A DNA stretch of 64,000 bases from Pseudomonas nitroreducens NBRC 12694 (GCF_002091755.1 NZ_BDAI01000004.1:372001-436000), one strand, 5' to 3'; shown: positions 23,861-32,677, counted from the first letter of the stretch. The notes: a model not told the origin generated them from the sequence alone. Program-made: numbers and translations.

Positions 23861-25815
23861 GACTCCGGGCTGGCCGCTGGCTGGCGGCCCTGGCACTGAC
23901 CGTCGCCGCCAGCAGCCACGCCGCGCTCCGCCTGGAGCTGGATGAGGAAGGCCTGAACGCTGCGCAGCGCCAGGCCAGCCAGCAGCTGCTCGACGAGGCC
24001 CTGCACACCCTGCCGGACAGCTTCGTCGCACGCCTGGATCGCAAGGTCCAGGTGCAGTGGCGCGACGACCTGCCCAGCAACGGCATGGGTCGCACCTTGC
24101 GCCCCGGCGCCATCGCCCTGAATACCCGCTACCTTGGCCCGCTCACCGACGGCACCGCCGCCACCGAGCAGACCGGCCGCACCCATGGCACCCTGCGCCG
24201 GGAACTGCTGGCCACGCTGCTCCATGAGCTGACCCACCTCTACGACCGCGCCCGCCTCTGGGAAACCGACGAAGGCCGGGTGATCCGCCGCTGCACGATG
24301 CGCGACAAGAGCCTCGGCCGCGTTGGCGCGCCGGATGAATGCCGTGGCCAGACCGGCCGCCGCTTCACCCTCTCGGACGACCCGCGCCTGCTCGACCTTG
24401 CCGGTTGGCCGCAGTACGCCGGCAAACATGGCGAGCGCGAACAGCACAATCGCTTCCTGCTGCGCAGCCCGGACAAATACGAGCTGACCAACCCGCGCGA
24501 GTACGTCGCGGTGAACATGGAGTACTTCCTCCTCGACCGCAGCTTCGCCTGCCGCCGCCCGACGCTCTATCGTTACTACGCAGAGCGCTTCGGCGAGCGC
24601 CCGCATGACGAGTGCTCGACCCAGTACGCCTACCTGAACGCCGGCCGCGACTTCGGCCGCCAGCCGCTGGGCTATCTCGACCCGGAACGGGTCTACGAGG
24701 TCGACTACCTCATCGCCGAGGCCAACAACGAGATTGCCAGCCGCTGGGGCCACACCATGCTGCGCCTGGTGGTCTGTGCGCCGGGCCGCCCGCGCGGCCC
24801 GGCGTGCCGCCTGGACCTGGACCAGCACCTGGTGCTGTCCTACCGCGCCTTCGTCGGCGACCTGCAGCTGTCCAGCTGGGACGGCCTGACCGGCGCCTAC
24901 CCCTCGCGCCTGTTCGTGTTGCCACTGTCGCAAGTGATCGAGGAGTACACCAAGGTCGAGCTGCGCAGCCTCGCCTCGATCCCGCTCAGGCTCAGCCGCG
25001 ACGAGGTCAACAGCCTGGTGGAGCGCTCCGCGCAGAGCCACTGGAGCTACGACGGCAACTATTACTTCCTGTCCAACAACTGCGCGGTGGAGACGCTGAA
25101 GCTGTTGCGCAGCGGCATCCAGCGCCAGAGCCTGCAGACCATGGACAGCATCACGCCCTATGGCGTCCTCGGCCTGCTGGAGAACAAGGGCATTGCCGAC
25201 GCCAGCGTGCTGGACAACCCCAAGGAAGCGCTGCGCCTGGGCTATCGCTTCGACTCCTTCCGCGATCGCTACCAGGCCATGTTCGATGTGCTGAAGACGC
25301 GCATGAAGGTGCCACAGGACAAGGTCGAAGACTGGCTCGCCCTCCCCGCTGTCGAGCGCCGCCCGTGGTTCGACAAGGCCGACTTGCGCTCCAGCGCCGC
25401 CCTGCTGCTGCTCGAACAGGCGTCACTGCGCCGCCAGCTGCTGCTGGCCCAGGACGAGTTGAAGCGCTTGTACCTGAGCAACCCGGAGGCCATGAAGAGC
25501 AAGCCCGACCTCGCCGCCGCCGGCAAGACGCTGCAGCAGATCCTCGACGACAGCGGCTTCCTCAGCCGCCCTGCCGAACTCCTCGACGGCGGCTACGGCC
25601 TGCCCCAGGCGCCGGAAACGGCGACCCTGGAGAAGCAGACCCAGCAGCGCCAGCAACGCCTGCGCCAGCTCAGCGACAACCTCGATCGCGAAGTGCGCGC
25701 CCTGCTCACCCCGGAGCGCCGCGACGAGCTCGCGGCGCTGGAAGCCAACGCCAAGCAGATCGGCGCGCACCTGCGCGAACTGCACAAGGCAGCGGGCGGG
25801 CTGGAGTTGCCCTGA
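23857..25815 (+). CDS. Exported DUF4105 protein with HExxH motif
   Basis: 652 residues. Signal peptide about 1-22. N-terminal region (about 25-270) carries a metalloprotease-like motif HELTH (H123-E124-H127) in LLATLLHELTHLYDRA, and NPREYVAVNMEYFLLD downstream may give a third ligand. The middle region (about 280-440) is a DUF4105 domain, related to the Lnb lipoprotein-acyltransferase periplasmic domain, with SRWGHTMLRLVVC and NYYFLSNNCAVETLKLL supplying conserved His and Cys. The C-terminal part (about 520-650) is coiled-coil-like. GTG start at 23857 overlaps the previous stop. Function untested; exported hydrolase/transferase is inferred. Confidence 0.88.
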   Translation: MRLRAGRWLAALALTVAASSHAALRLELDEEGLNAAQRQASQQLLDEALHTLPDSFVARLDRKVQVQWRDDLPSNGMGRTLRPGAIALNTRYLGPLTDGTAATEQTGRTHGTLRRELLATLLHELTHLYDRARLWETDEGRVIRRCTMRDKSLGRVGAPDECRGQTGRRFTLSDDPRLLDLAGWPQYAGKHGEREQHNRFLLRSPDKYELTNPREYVAVNMEYFLLDRSFACRRPTLYRYYAERFGERPHDECSTQYAYLNAGRDFGRQPLGYLDPERVYEVDYLIAEANNEIASRWGHTMLRLVVCAPGRPRGPACRLDLDQHLVLSYRAFVGDLQLSSWDGLTGAYPSRLFVLPLSQVIEEYTKVELRSLASIPLRLSRDEVNSLVERSAQSHWSYDGNYYFLSNNCAVETLKLLRSGIQRQSLQTMDSITPYGVLGLLENKGIADASVLDNPKEALRLGYRFDSFRDRYQAMFDVLKTRMKVPQDKVEDWLALPAVERRPWFDKADLRSSAALLLLEQASLRRQLLLAQDELKRLYLSNPEAMKSKPDLAAAGKTLQQILDDSGFLSRPAELLDGGYGLPQAPETATLEKQTQQRQQRLRQLSDNLDREVRALLTPERRDELAALEANAKQIGAHLRELHKAAGGLELP

Positions 25816-25863
25816 GACTCCGCCCATCCTACGAAGGCTTCACCTTGACGCCATCTCCGAGCA

Positions 25864-26265
25864 CTAAAGCTTCTCCTCCCACTCCTCCTCCAGCTGCTCG
25901 TCCAGATGAATCCACGGCAGCCGGCTGTTCACCCAGATATGTCGATCCGGCACCACGGTGGCAACCTCCTCCAGCGTCGCCGTGGTGATATCCAGCGTAT
26001 CCGGCGCCTGGTCGGTGAACAGGGCCAGCTGGGCACCACAGTTGCGGCAGAAGTAGCGCACGCACGGCGGCGAAGAGCGGTATTCGGCAGGCTTGCCGTG
26101 GGTCCAGCGAAAGCTCTTCAACGGCACCGTGACCCAGGTGGTGACGATGCCGCCGGTGGTGCGCCGGCAGATCGAGCAATGGCAGTGAGCGACGTCCTTC
26201 AGCTCGGCGTCGCACTCGTAGCGCAGCTGGCCGCAATGGCAGCCGCCGGCATGTACAGCACTCAT
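25864..26265 (-). CDS. GFA/CENP-V zinc-binding family protein
   Basis: 133 residues with the GFA (glutathione-dependent formaldehyde-activating enzyme-like) fold. The zinc ligands are visible: GGCHCGQLRYEC, HCHCSICRR and RYFCRNCGAQL, making two Cys-rich zinc sites. The family name is historical; most members have no proven enzyme activity. Minus strand, 15 bases downstream of the PhyH gene, probably same transcript. The upstream neighbours concern guanidinopropionate use. Confidence 0.9.
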   Translation of the reverse strand: MSAVHAGGCHCGQLRYECDAELKDVAHCHCSICRRTTGGIVTTWVTVPLKSFRWTHGKPAEYRSSPPCVRYFCRNCGAQLALFTDQAPDTLDITTATLEEVATVVPDRHIWVNSRLPWIHLDEQLEEEWEEKL

Positions 26266-26280
26266 CGTTGATCCTCCCAG

Positions 26281-26994
26281 TCAGTCGTACTCGGCCGCGT
26301 CGTGGTCGCCCAGCAGCCGGCGTTGCCGCGGTGTGCAGGCGGCGAGCACCTCAGGGTTGAAGGTCCAGTCCAGGTAGGGCGAGAACTTCTGCGCGACCAT
26401 GCGCCGGCCATAGTGCACCTGCAAAAGGTAGCGCGTGCGCTGACTCGTGTTGCGGCTGCCGGCGTGCCACAGGTCGCTGCGAAGCAGCAGGCAGTCACCG
26501 GCGCGGCACAGCACCGGTTCGGTGGCCCGGCCCTGCCACGCGCACTCGTCCGGGCCCGGCGCGCGGCCGGCACGGTGGCTGCCGGGAATCACCCAGGTCG
26601 GGCACAGCGCCTCGTCGATGTCGTCGAGGTAGATCTGCGCGGTACAGATGAACATCGGCACGTCGACGGCGGGCAGCGCGACAGGCAGGTAATCCTGGTG
26701 CATTTCCGCACCGATGAACCCCGGATGGCAACGCCAGGCGGTCTGGCCGATGACATGGCAGTCACCGCCCAGCGCCGCCTCGGCCAGCTCGATCAGCCCG
26801 GGCGGATCGAGGTACGGCAGCCAGCGCGGCGACCGGTTGAACACACACTTGTAGTGGTCCACCAGCCCTTCGTAATCCCAGTGCAGCGGCCGCAGGCCGT
26901 CGATCAGCGTGCGCACCTCGGCGACCTGTGCCGCGTCCAGCAGGCCGCGCAACAGGACGAAGCCGTCCTCGTGCAGGGCACGCAGCGCGTTCAC
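26281..26994 (-). CDS. Phytanoyl-CoA dioxygenase (PhyH) family protein
   Basis: 237-residue Fe(II)/2-oxoglutarate-dependent dioxygenase-like protein. The iron triad H-x-D is in EMHQDYLPV and the distal His in DLWHAGSRN, with Arg for 2-oxoglutarate in RTRYLLQVHYG. The N terminus ALRALHEDGFVLLRGLLDAAQV is typical of PhyH. The substrate is unknown; PhyH proteins hydroxylate a wide range of small molecules. The GTG start (26992-26994) overlaps the gpuR stop, so it is coupled to the regulator, which is unusual. Confidence 0.87.
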   Translation of the reverse strand: MNALRALHEDGFVLLRGLLDAAQVAEVRTLIDGLRPLHWDYEGLVDHYKCVFNRSPRWLPYLDPPGLIELAEAALGGDCHVIGQTAWRCHPGFIGAEMHQDYLPVALPAVDVPMFICTAQIYLDDIDEALCPTWVIPGSHRAGRAPGPDECAWQGRATEPVLCRAGDCLLLRSDLWHAGSRNTSQRTRYLLQVHYGRRMVAQKFSPYLDWTFNPEVLAACTPRQRRLLGDHDAAEYD

Positions 26995-27917
26995 ACCGGC
27001 GCCACGCCGCTGCCCAGCCGCGCCTGGGCACGCTCCAGCGCATCAAGGAAGGCCGCCAGCGATTCGCCGGGCTCCGCGCCCTGACGCGTGACGCAGTGGA
27101 ATTCCGAGACATAGGCCAGCTGCGCCGGACGGATCGCGCGCAACCGGCCATCGGCCACCCACTCGCCGGCATAGTGGCTCGGCAGGTAGCCGATGAAGGT
27201 GCCGCTGAACACCAGGTTGGCGATGGCTTCCATGCTGTAGGCGTTGGTCGCGCGGCTGAACACCAGGCCGTGGGGCCGCCGGCTCTCGGCCATGTAGCCG
27301 CGCCCGACATACTCGGCAGCGCAGATCTGCTCCAGCGTCGGCTCGTCGTCCTGGCGGGCGAAGAATGGATGTTCGCGGGCGCAGTAGAGGTTCTGCTCCT
27401 CGCGGAACAGGGGCTGATAGCGCAGGCCGGACAAGCGATGGTGAAAAGCGCCAATGGCCAGTTGCAGGCGCTCTTCCAGAACCGCGTTCTCCAGCTCGTC
27501 CGGGCGCTGCGTATGCAGGTTCAGGCGCACCCGCGGATTGTCCCGGCGGAACAGCTGGATCGCCAGCGGCAGCGGCCAGCAGTGCTGGCCAAGCACGCCA
27601 TCCACGCAACCCAATTGAAGGATCTCGCGGTTGCGCCCACCCAGGCCGGTGACCTGCTCACGGAAGCGCTCGATGTCGGTGAACAGGCCGAGCGCCGCGT
27701 CGTAGAGCTCCTGGCCCTCATCGGTGAGCTGGAAGCCGCTGCTGCCGCGCCGGCAGAGCGAATAGCCCAGACGCAGCTCCAGATCCCGCACCAGCACGCT
27801 CAGGCGCGACAGGCTGGTATTCAGGCGCACCTGGGCGGAGGTGAAGCCGCCTGCCTCGACAATGGTGCAGAAGGTGCGCAGCAGGCGCAGGTCGATATCG
27901 GAAAGATTGCCCAGCAT
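26991..27917 (-). CDS. gpuR: LysR-type regulator of guanidinopropionate genes
   Basis: 308 residues. N-terminal winged HTH: DIDLRLLRTFCTIVEAGGFTSAQVRLNTSLSRLSVLVRDLE; the remainder is the LysR co-inducer domain. It lies directly downstream of gpuA on the same strand, as the regulator GpuR does in P. aeruginosa (memory), where it activates gpuPA with 3-guanidinopropionate. The HTH has S-L-S-R-L-S in place of the common Q-P-A-V-S. Identity as GpuR rests on context. It overlaps the PhyH start by four bases. Confidence 0.8.
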   Translation of the reverse strand: MLGNLSDIDLRLLRTFCTIVEAGGFTSAQVRLNTSLSRLSVLVRDLELRLGYSLCRRGSSGFQLTDEGQELYDAALGLFTDIERFREQVTGLGGRNREILQLGCVDGVLGQHCWPLPLAIQLFRRDNPRVRLNLHTQRPDELENAVLEERLQLAIGAFHHRLSGLRYQPLFREEQNLYCAREHPFFARQDDEPTLEQICAAEYVGRGYMAESRRPHGLVFSRATNAYSMEAIANLVFSGTFIGYLPSHYAGEWVADGRLRAIRPAQLAYVSEFHCVTRQGAEPGESLAAFLDALERAQARLGSGVAPV

Positions 27918-27992
27918 GGGAGTTCTCGCGGCGGCGGGCGCAGGCCTTTCGTTATAGCGCCGAGGACGCCGCCGCGTGAACCCCCACGACGC

Positions 27993-28949
27993 TCAGCGGC
28001 GAGCGGCCAGTGAATCGGCGAGCACGCAGAGCAGCTCGAACATCATGGTCGCGCCCACGAGCGCGGTCGCCCCGCCCTGGTCGAACGGTGGCGACACCTC
28101 CACCACGTCCGCGCCGATCAGGTTCAGGCCCTGCAGTCCGCGGATCAGGTGCTGCGCCTGCAGCGTGGTCATGCCGCCGATCTCCGGCGTGCCGGTGCCG
28201 GGCGCGAAGGCCGGGTCGAGCGCATCGACGTCGAAGGTCACGTAGGTCGGCTCCTGCCCCACCACGCGACGCACCTCCGCCAGCGTCGCCTCGACGCCGA
28301 GGTCGGCGAACTCTTCCATGTGGATCACCCGGATGCCGCACTCCTGGGCAAAGGCTTCATCGTCTGCGTCGTAGATCGAGCCGCGGATACCGATCTGTAC
28401 CGTACGCTTCGGATCGAGCAGCCCTTCTTCGATGGCGCGGCGGAACGGCGTGCCATGGGTGTACGGGTTGTCGCCAAAGTAACGGTCGTTGGTGTCGGAA
28501 TGGGCGTCGAAGTGGACCATGCCGACGGGCCGCTCCGCGGCCAGCGCGCGGAAGATAGGCAACGTCACCAGGTGGTCGCCGCCCACCGACAACGGGATGG
28601 CGCCAGCGGCGTGAATGCGCCGGTAGAAGCCCTCGATGCGCTTGAGCGAATCGAGCAGGTCGATGGGGTTCACCGGCGCATCGCCGATGTCACCGACGCG
28701 CACCAGATCGTAGGGGGCGATGTGGCTGACGTGGTGCACCTTGCGCATCAGGCTGGACTGGTTGCGCACCTCGCGCGGGCCGTGGCGGGCGCCGGCGCGG
28801 TTGGTGGTGCCGCCGTCCCAGGGCACGCCGAGCAGCGCGATGTCCACCTGCGCCGGGTCTTCGAAGATGGGCAGGCGCATGAAACTGGGAATGCCGGCGA
28901 AGCGGGGAATTTCGGCGGCGTCCAACGGTTGGGGGAAGTCGTGGGTCAC
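27993..28949 (-). CDS. gpuA: 3-guanidinopropionase (ureohydrolase family)
   Basis: 318-residue arginase-superfamily enzyme. All binuclear Mn ligands are visible: GGDHLVTLP (His), FDAHSDTND (D-x-H-x-D) and TFDVDALDPAFAPGTGTPE (D-x-D). The N terminus (QPLDAAEIPRFAGIP) and GGTTNRAGARHGPREVRN match what I recall of P. aeruginosa GpuA, which splits 3-guanidinopropionate into beta-alanine and urea. GbuA has a different sequence in these blocks (memory). Lies between the transporter gpuP and gpuR. Cytoplasmic. Confidence 0.9.
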   Translation of the reverse strand: MTHDFPQPLDAAEIPRFAGIPSFMRLPIFEDPAQVDIALLGVPWDGGTTNRAGARHGPREVRNQSSLMRKVHHVSHIAPYDLVRVGDIGDAPVNPIDLLDSLKRIEGFYRRIHAAGAIPLSVGGDHLVTLPIFRALAAERPVGMVHFDAHSDTNDRYFGDNPYTHGTPFRRAIEEGLLDPKRTVQIGIRGSIYDADDEAFAQECGIRVIHMEEFADLGVEATLAEVRRVVGQEPTYVTFDVDALDPAFAPGTGTPEIGGMTTLQAQHLIRGLQGLNLIGADVVEVSPPFDQGGATALVGATMMFELLCVLADSLAARR

Positions 28950-28976
28950 GGTTCGTCTCCTGGCTGCGAAAGGGAT

Positions 28977-30362
28977 TCAGTCGGCCTGCGGCTGCAGGCC
29001 GATGGCAGGCTTGCCGGCGAGGCTGACCACCACGAAGGTGACCAGGCTGGCGAGCAGGCCGTAGGCGATGGGGGTATTGGCGAGGATGCCGTCGATGGCC
29101 ATGAACAGGACCACCACCAGGCTGCCGACGACGATGCTGGCGATCGCCCCGCGGGCCGATGCGCGGCGCCACAGCAGCGCGCCGAGGATCGGCACCAGCA
29201 GGCCGCCCACCAGCAGGTTGTAGGCAATGCTCAGGGCGCCGATGACGTCGTTTACCAGGCATGCCAGGACCAGCATCACCACGCCCATCAGCAGGGTGAA
29301 CAGGCGACTCTCGCGCAGGCCGTTGGGCGCACCGGGGCGCAGGAAGCGCGCATAGACATCCTCCTGCAGCACAGTGGCGGCGGCGAGCAGGCAGCCGGAG
29401 GCGGTGGACATGATGGCCGACAGCGCTGCCGCTACCACCAGCCCGCGCACGCCCGGCTCCAGTACCTGCCGGGTAACCTCGGCGTAGGCGTTCTCCGGCA
29501 CCGCCAGGTTGGGGATCAACACGTGGGCGGCGGCGCCGATCAGCGCGCAGGCCAGGCCGTAGAGCATGCAGTAGATACCGGCGCCGAGGCCGGCGTAGCG
29601 CACCACCTTCTCGCTGCGCGCGGTGAACACACGCTGCCAGATGTCCTGGCCGATCAGCGCGCCGAAGAAGTACAGCAGGAAGTAGGTGAGGATGGTGTCG
29701 AGGCCGATGTGGCCAAGGTCGAAGAAGCCCGCCGGCAGCACCTCCTGCATCCGCGACAGGCCGCCCGCCTCGTGGATCGACATGGGCAGCAGCACGGCGA
29801 AGATGCCGAGGGTCTTGATCACGAACTGGATGATATCGGTGAGGGTCAGCGACCACATGCCGCCGATCACCGAATAGAAGATGACGATGCCGCCGCCGCA
29901 GAGGATCGCCGGGATGCGCGGCACATCGAAGACCACCTCGGTCACCGAGCCGATGGCGATGGTCGCGGTGACCGCCACCATCAGGTCGTAGGCGACCATC
30001 ACGATGCCGCCGATCAGCCGCGACGACGCCTGATAGCGCTGCTCGAGGATCTGCGTGACGGTGTAGACCTTGAGCCTGGCGATCTGCCGCGAGAACACCA
30101 GGCTGAGGACGATGATCCCCAGGCCCAGCATGAACACCAGCCACAGGCCGGACAGCCCGTAGAGATAGCCGAGCTTCACCGTACCAATGGTGGACGCGCC
30201 GCCAAGCACCACGGCAGCCATGGTGCCCAGGTACAGGCCCGGGCCGAGCCGGCGCCCGGCGACGAGGAAGTCGTTCTGGTTGCGCGCCTTGCGCATTCCG
30301 TACCAGCCCAGGGCAAGCATGCCCAGGGCGTAGACCAGCATGATCAGGTAATCGAGCAGCAT
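28977..30362 (-). CDS. gpuP: Sodium:solute symporter, probable 3-guanidinopropionate transporter
   Basis: 461-residue SSF-family sodium/solute symporter with about 12-13 helices. Conserved SSF stretches include FLVAGRRLGPGLYLGTMAA and YSVIGGMWSLTLTDIIQF. ATG 30362 (MLLDYLIMLVYA) is chosen; AGGAG lies eight bases upstream, and an upstream extension would add 63 residues without membrane character. First gene of gpuP-gpuA-gpuR. The substrate is inferred from gene order: import of 3-guanidinopropionate. The antitoxin gene starts divergently about 220 bp away. Confidence 0.85.
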   Translation of the reverse strand: MLLDYLIMLVYALGMLALGWYGMRKARNQNDFLVAGRRLGPGLYLGTMAAVVLGGASTIGTVKLGYLYGLSGLWLVFMLGLGIIVLSLVFSRQIARLKVYTVTQILEQRYQASSRLIGGIVMVAYDLMVAVTATIAIGSVTEVVFDVPRIPAILCGGGIVIFYSVIGGMWSLTLTDIIQFVIKTLGIFAVLLPMSIHEAGGLSRMQEVLPAGFFDLGHIGLDTILTYFLLYFFGALIGQDIWQRVFTARSEKVVRYAGLGAGIYCMLYGLACALIGAAAHVLIPNLAVPENAYAEVTRQVLEPGVRGLVVAAALSAIMSTASGCLLAAATVLQEDVYARFLRPGAPNGLRESRLFTLLMGVVMLVLACLVNDVIGALSIAYNLLVGGLLVPILGALLWRRASARGAIASIVVGSLVVVLFMAIDGILANTPIAYGLLASLVTFVVVSLAGKPAIGLQPQAD

Positions 30363-30517
30363 CGCGGGGCTCCTGTTGTTGTTGTGTGGGCCGCCCGGCA
30401 AGCCTGATGCGCCCCGCCTCGCCAACAAATCCCCAATGCCGGAAGCCAACTTTCGCCGGCGCGAAAGTGGCGGCCTGTCCCGCGCCTGCCGAAGAAAAAC
30501 CTGCTCAAGCCAAGTGC

Positions 30518-30560
30518 TTGATTCGTATACGTATGTTATCGTTGTAAACACTGTATACAG
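30518..30560 (+). promoter_or_regulatory. Candidate autoregulatory operator of the toxin-antitoxin pair
   Basis: Two palindromes with a GTATAC core, CGTATACG (30524-30531) and CTGTATACAG (30551-30560), centred 28 bp apart, just upstream of the RHH antitoxin start. TTGATT (30518-30523) is a possible -35 element. Ribbon-helix-helix antitoxins usually bind such paired palindromes. Confidence 0.5.
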
Positions 30561-30582
30561 CGTAAACGGAGCTGTTCAAAAA

Positions 30583-30810
30583 GTGACCACCGTTGTTTCG
30601 TTCCGCGCCGATGACAGCCTCGTGGCGGCGCTGGACCAACTGGCCCGCGCCACCCACCGGGACCGGCCGTATCACCTGCGCCAGGCCCTGGCGCAGTACC
30701 TGGAGCGCCAGAGCTGGCACGTGGCGGCCATCGATGAAGGCGTGGCGGACGCCGATGCCGGCCACCTGCTGGAGCACGCCGCCATCGAAGGCAAGTGGGG
30801 GCTGGCATGA
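30583..30810 (+). CDS. Ribbon-helix-helix antitoxin (ParD/CopG-like)
   Basis: About 75 residues. The N-terminal strand TTVVSFRADDSLVAALDQLA and the following helices match the RHH fold of ParD/CopG antitoxins; the C-terminal part (WHVAAIDEGVADADAGHLLEH) is the toxin-wrapping tail. No ATG fits; GTG 30583 places the RHH strand at the N terminus, but the frame is open upstream. The stop overlaps the toxin start (ATGA), typical of TA operons. Probably a chromosomal type II module. Confidence 0.82.
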   Translation: MTTVVSFRADDSLVAALDQLARATHRDRPYHLRQALAQYLERQSWHVAAIDEGVADADAGHLLEHAAIEGKWGLA

Positions 30811-31088
30811 GCCTGCAGTGGACGCACAAGGCCGCAGCCGACCTGGACGCCATCTATGACCACTACGTCGTGCTGATCGGCCCGGAGAAGGCATTAAGGG
30901 CGATCCAGGACATCGTCGAGCAGGTCAGCCCGCTGGCGAACCTGGACCTGAGCAGCAGCGGCGTGCCGAGCGAAGTCCCCGGCGTGCGCGAACTGAGTGT
31001 CGAGCGCTGGCCGTACCAGGCCGCTTTCCGGGTAAAGGGCCGTTCTGTACAGATTTTGCGCATCGACCGTGTGGATAACCCGGGGTAA
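30807..31088 (+). CDS. RelE/ParE family toxin
   Basis: 93 residues. The start LQWTHKAAADLDAIYDHYV and the end AAFRVKGRSVQILRIDRVDNPG follow the RelE/ParE fold. ParE members inhibit gyrase and RelE members cleave mRNA; this one is closer to the ParE/YacB side by sequence feel, which is uncertain. The ATG at 30807 overlaps the antitoxin stop by four bases. Followed by about 190 bp of A+T-rich sequence with an ATTGATC / GATCAAT inverted repeat (31135-31155). Confidence 0.83.
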   Translation: MSLQWTHKAAADLDAIYDHYVVLIGPEKALRAIQDIVEQVSPLANLDLSSSGVPSEVPGVRELSVERWPYQAAFRVKGRSVQILRIDRVDNPG

Positions 31089-31275
31089 AAGTGGCCACAC
31101 GGTTACAAGATGTTTCAAGGCATTGACTTTTCTTATTGATCATAAATCGATCAATAGAGCAAAGGCGTATTACTTGGTCAATCAGCAGCATTCAGGGATA
31201 AGAACGAATATTTTGTGACCAATCGGTAGTGTTCAGTCAAAATTCCTGAGCGACGTCTGGCGTTTTCCAGGCAAC

Positions 31276-31303
31276 AAAAAACCCGGCCTTGGCCGGGTTT
31301 TTC
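31276..31303. terminator. Bidirectional terminator
   Basis: AAAAACCCGGCC / GGCCGGGTTTTT stem (about 31277-31302) with a two-base loop and T runs on both strands. It separates the toxin gene from the convergent DUF2218 gene. Confidence 0.92.
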
Positions 31304-31331
31304 AGTTTTTGCGCTTTTCCGCCGGGTGATT

Positions 31332-31619
31332 TCAGGCGGCTTGCCAGTTCACCGGCAGTTGGCCTTCTTTCCAGGCGAAACGGTCGAGGTGGCTGACTAC
31401 CACGTTCTGCAGGCGCTCAAGGCCTTCGGCATCAGCGGACTCGGCTTCCATCAGCAGGGCTTGCGCGGTGGCGTGCAGGCGGCAGGTGCCGAAATCGAAG
31501 GTCAGGACGCCCCGGTCTTCGGTCAGTTCGACCGGCAGCTTGTGGGCGAAGTGGTTGCACAGGCGCTTGAGGTAGCGCGCGGCATCGGGGGTAGGGACGG
31601 TGGCACGGCTCGAAGGCAT
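31332..31619 (-). CDS. DUF2218 family protein
   Basis: 95 residues. The pattern ARYLKRLCNHFAHKLPVEL, GVLTFDFGTCRLHATAQALLM and VVVSHLDRFAWKE is that of DUF2218 proteins, small cytoplasmic proteins of unknown function. ATG 31619 is chosen; GGAGAAGAG lies a short distance upstream. An upstream start would add 26 residues with no family support. Divergent from a LysR gene 97 bp away, so it could be that regulator's target. Confidence 0.85.
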   Translation of the reverse strand: MPSSRATVPTPDAARYLKRLCNHFAHKLPVELTEDRGVLTFDFGTCRLHATAQALLMEAESADAEGLERLQNVVVSHLDRFAWKEGQLPVNWQAA

Positions 31620-31716
31620 CGTTTCTCTTCTCCATTTTGGGAGATGACATCCTAGGCGCCGGCAATCAAGGGAAAAACCCGCTATTTTGCCTTTCACTCT
31701 TTAGCGGAGCTTCACA

Positions 31717-32634
31717 ATGGACAATCTTCGCGGCATGGCGGTGTTCGCCACCGTGGTCTCGCGCGGCTCCATGGCCGCCGCGGCCGAGGCCCTCGGCATG
31801 ACGCCCTCGGCGGTCAGCCAGCAGATTCGCAAGCTCGAAGCCCACGCCCAGGTCACGCTGCTGCACCGCACCACCCGCAAGCTGACGCTGACCGAAGCCG
31901 GCGAGGCCTTCTACCGCAGCTGCGCGCAGATGCTGGCGATTGCCGAGGAAGCCGAGCAGCGCCTGGGCGAATGGCGTGAAGCGCCGGTGGGCGAGCTGCG
32001 GCTGGCGGCACCGGTGGGCTTTTCCGGCAAGTTGATCACCGAAGCGCTGCGGCCGCTGCTGGAGAACCACCGGCAACTGCGCTTGCAGCTGTTCTTCCAT
32101 GACGAGCAGATCGACCTGATCGAACAGCGCATCGACCTCGCCATCCGTGTCGGCAGCCTCTCTGATTCCAGCCTGGTGGCGCGCCATCTGGCGGAATGGA
32201 ACAACGTCATCTGCGCAGCACCCACCTACCTTCGGCGCATCGCCGCCATCGACCATCCCCAGCAATTGCAGAACGTGGACTGGCTGGCGCTGAACACCGT
32301 GGCGCACCAGGCCTACCTGACCTTCAGCGGGCCGGGCGGAGAAACCTGCAAGCTGCGCCTGGAGGCGCGCGTCGCCGCCAACAGCATGATCGCCCTGCGC
32401 CAGTTCACCCTCGATGGCCTCGGCGTGTCCTGCCAACCGGAACCCGAAGTGCGCGAGGCACTGGAGGAGGGCAGGCTGGTGCGCCTGCTGCCGGAGTGGT
32501 CATTGCCGCCATTCGGCATCTACGCCGTCACTCCGCGCCGCGACGCCCAGCCGGCCAAGGTCAAGGTCGCCATCGAAGCGCTGCGCCGGCACCTGGGCGG
32601 GTCCGCGACACTGCGCTTCCACGCGCCGGTGTGA
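31717..32634 (+). CDS. LysR-type transcriptional regulator
   Basis: 305 residues. Winged HTH at the N terminus (LRGMAVFATVVSRGSMAAAAEALGMTPSAVSQQIRKLEA), followed by the effector-binding domain. The AAEALGMTPSAVSQQI recognition region is canonical. Divergent from the DUF2218 gene. The target is not known; by LysR convention the adjacent divergent gene is the first candidate. Confidence 0.88.
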   Translation: MDNLRGMAVFATVVSRGSMAAAAEALGMTPSAVSQQIRKLEAHAQVTLLHRTTRKLTLTEAGEAFYRSCAQMLAIAEEAEQRLGEWREAPVGELRLAAPVGFSGKLITEALRPLLENHRQLRLQLFFHDEQIDLIEQRIDLAIRVGSLSDSSLVARHLAEWNNVICAAPTYLRRIAAIDHPQQLQNVDWLALNTVAHQAYLTFSGPGGETCKLRLEARVAANSMIALRQFTLDGLGVSCQPEPEVREALEEGRLVRLLPEWSLPPFGIYAVTPRRDAQPAKVKVAIEALRRHLGGSATLRFHAPV

Positions 32635-32677
32635 GCCGCGTTACCATGGCCTTCTCGATGACCGGAGTGAACAGAAC

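Noticed and set aside
28149..30407. A 752-codon open frame on the plus strand opposite gpuA and gpuP
   Set aside because: It is antisense to three well-supported genes and its composition (His, Gln, Asp-rich) is that of a GC-rich shadow frame; no domain was recognised.
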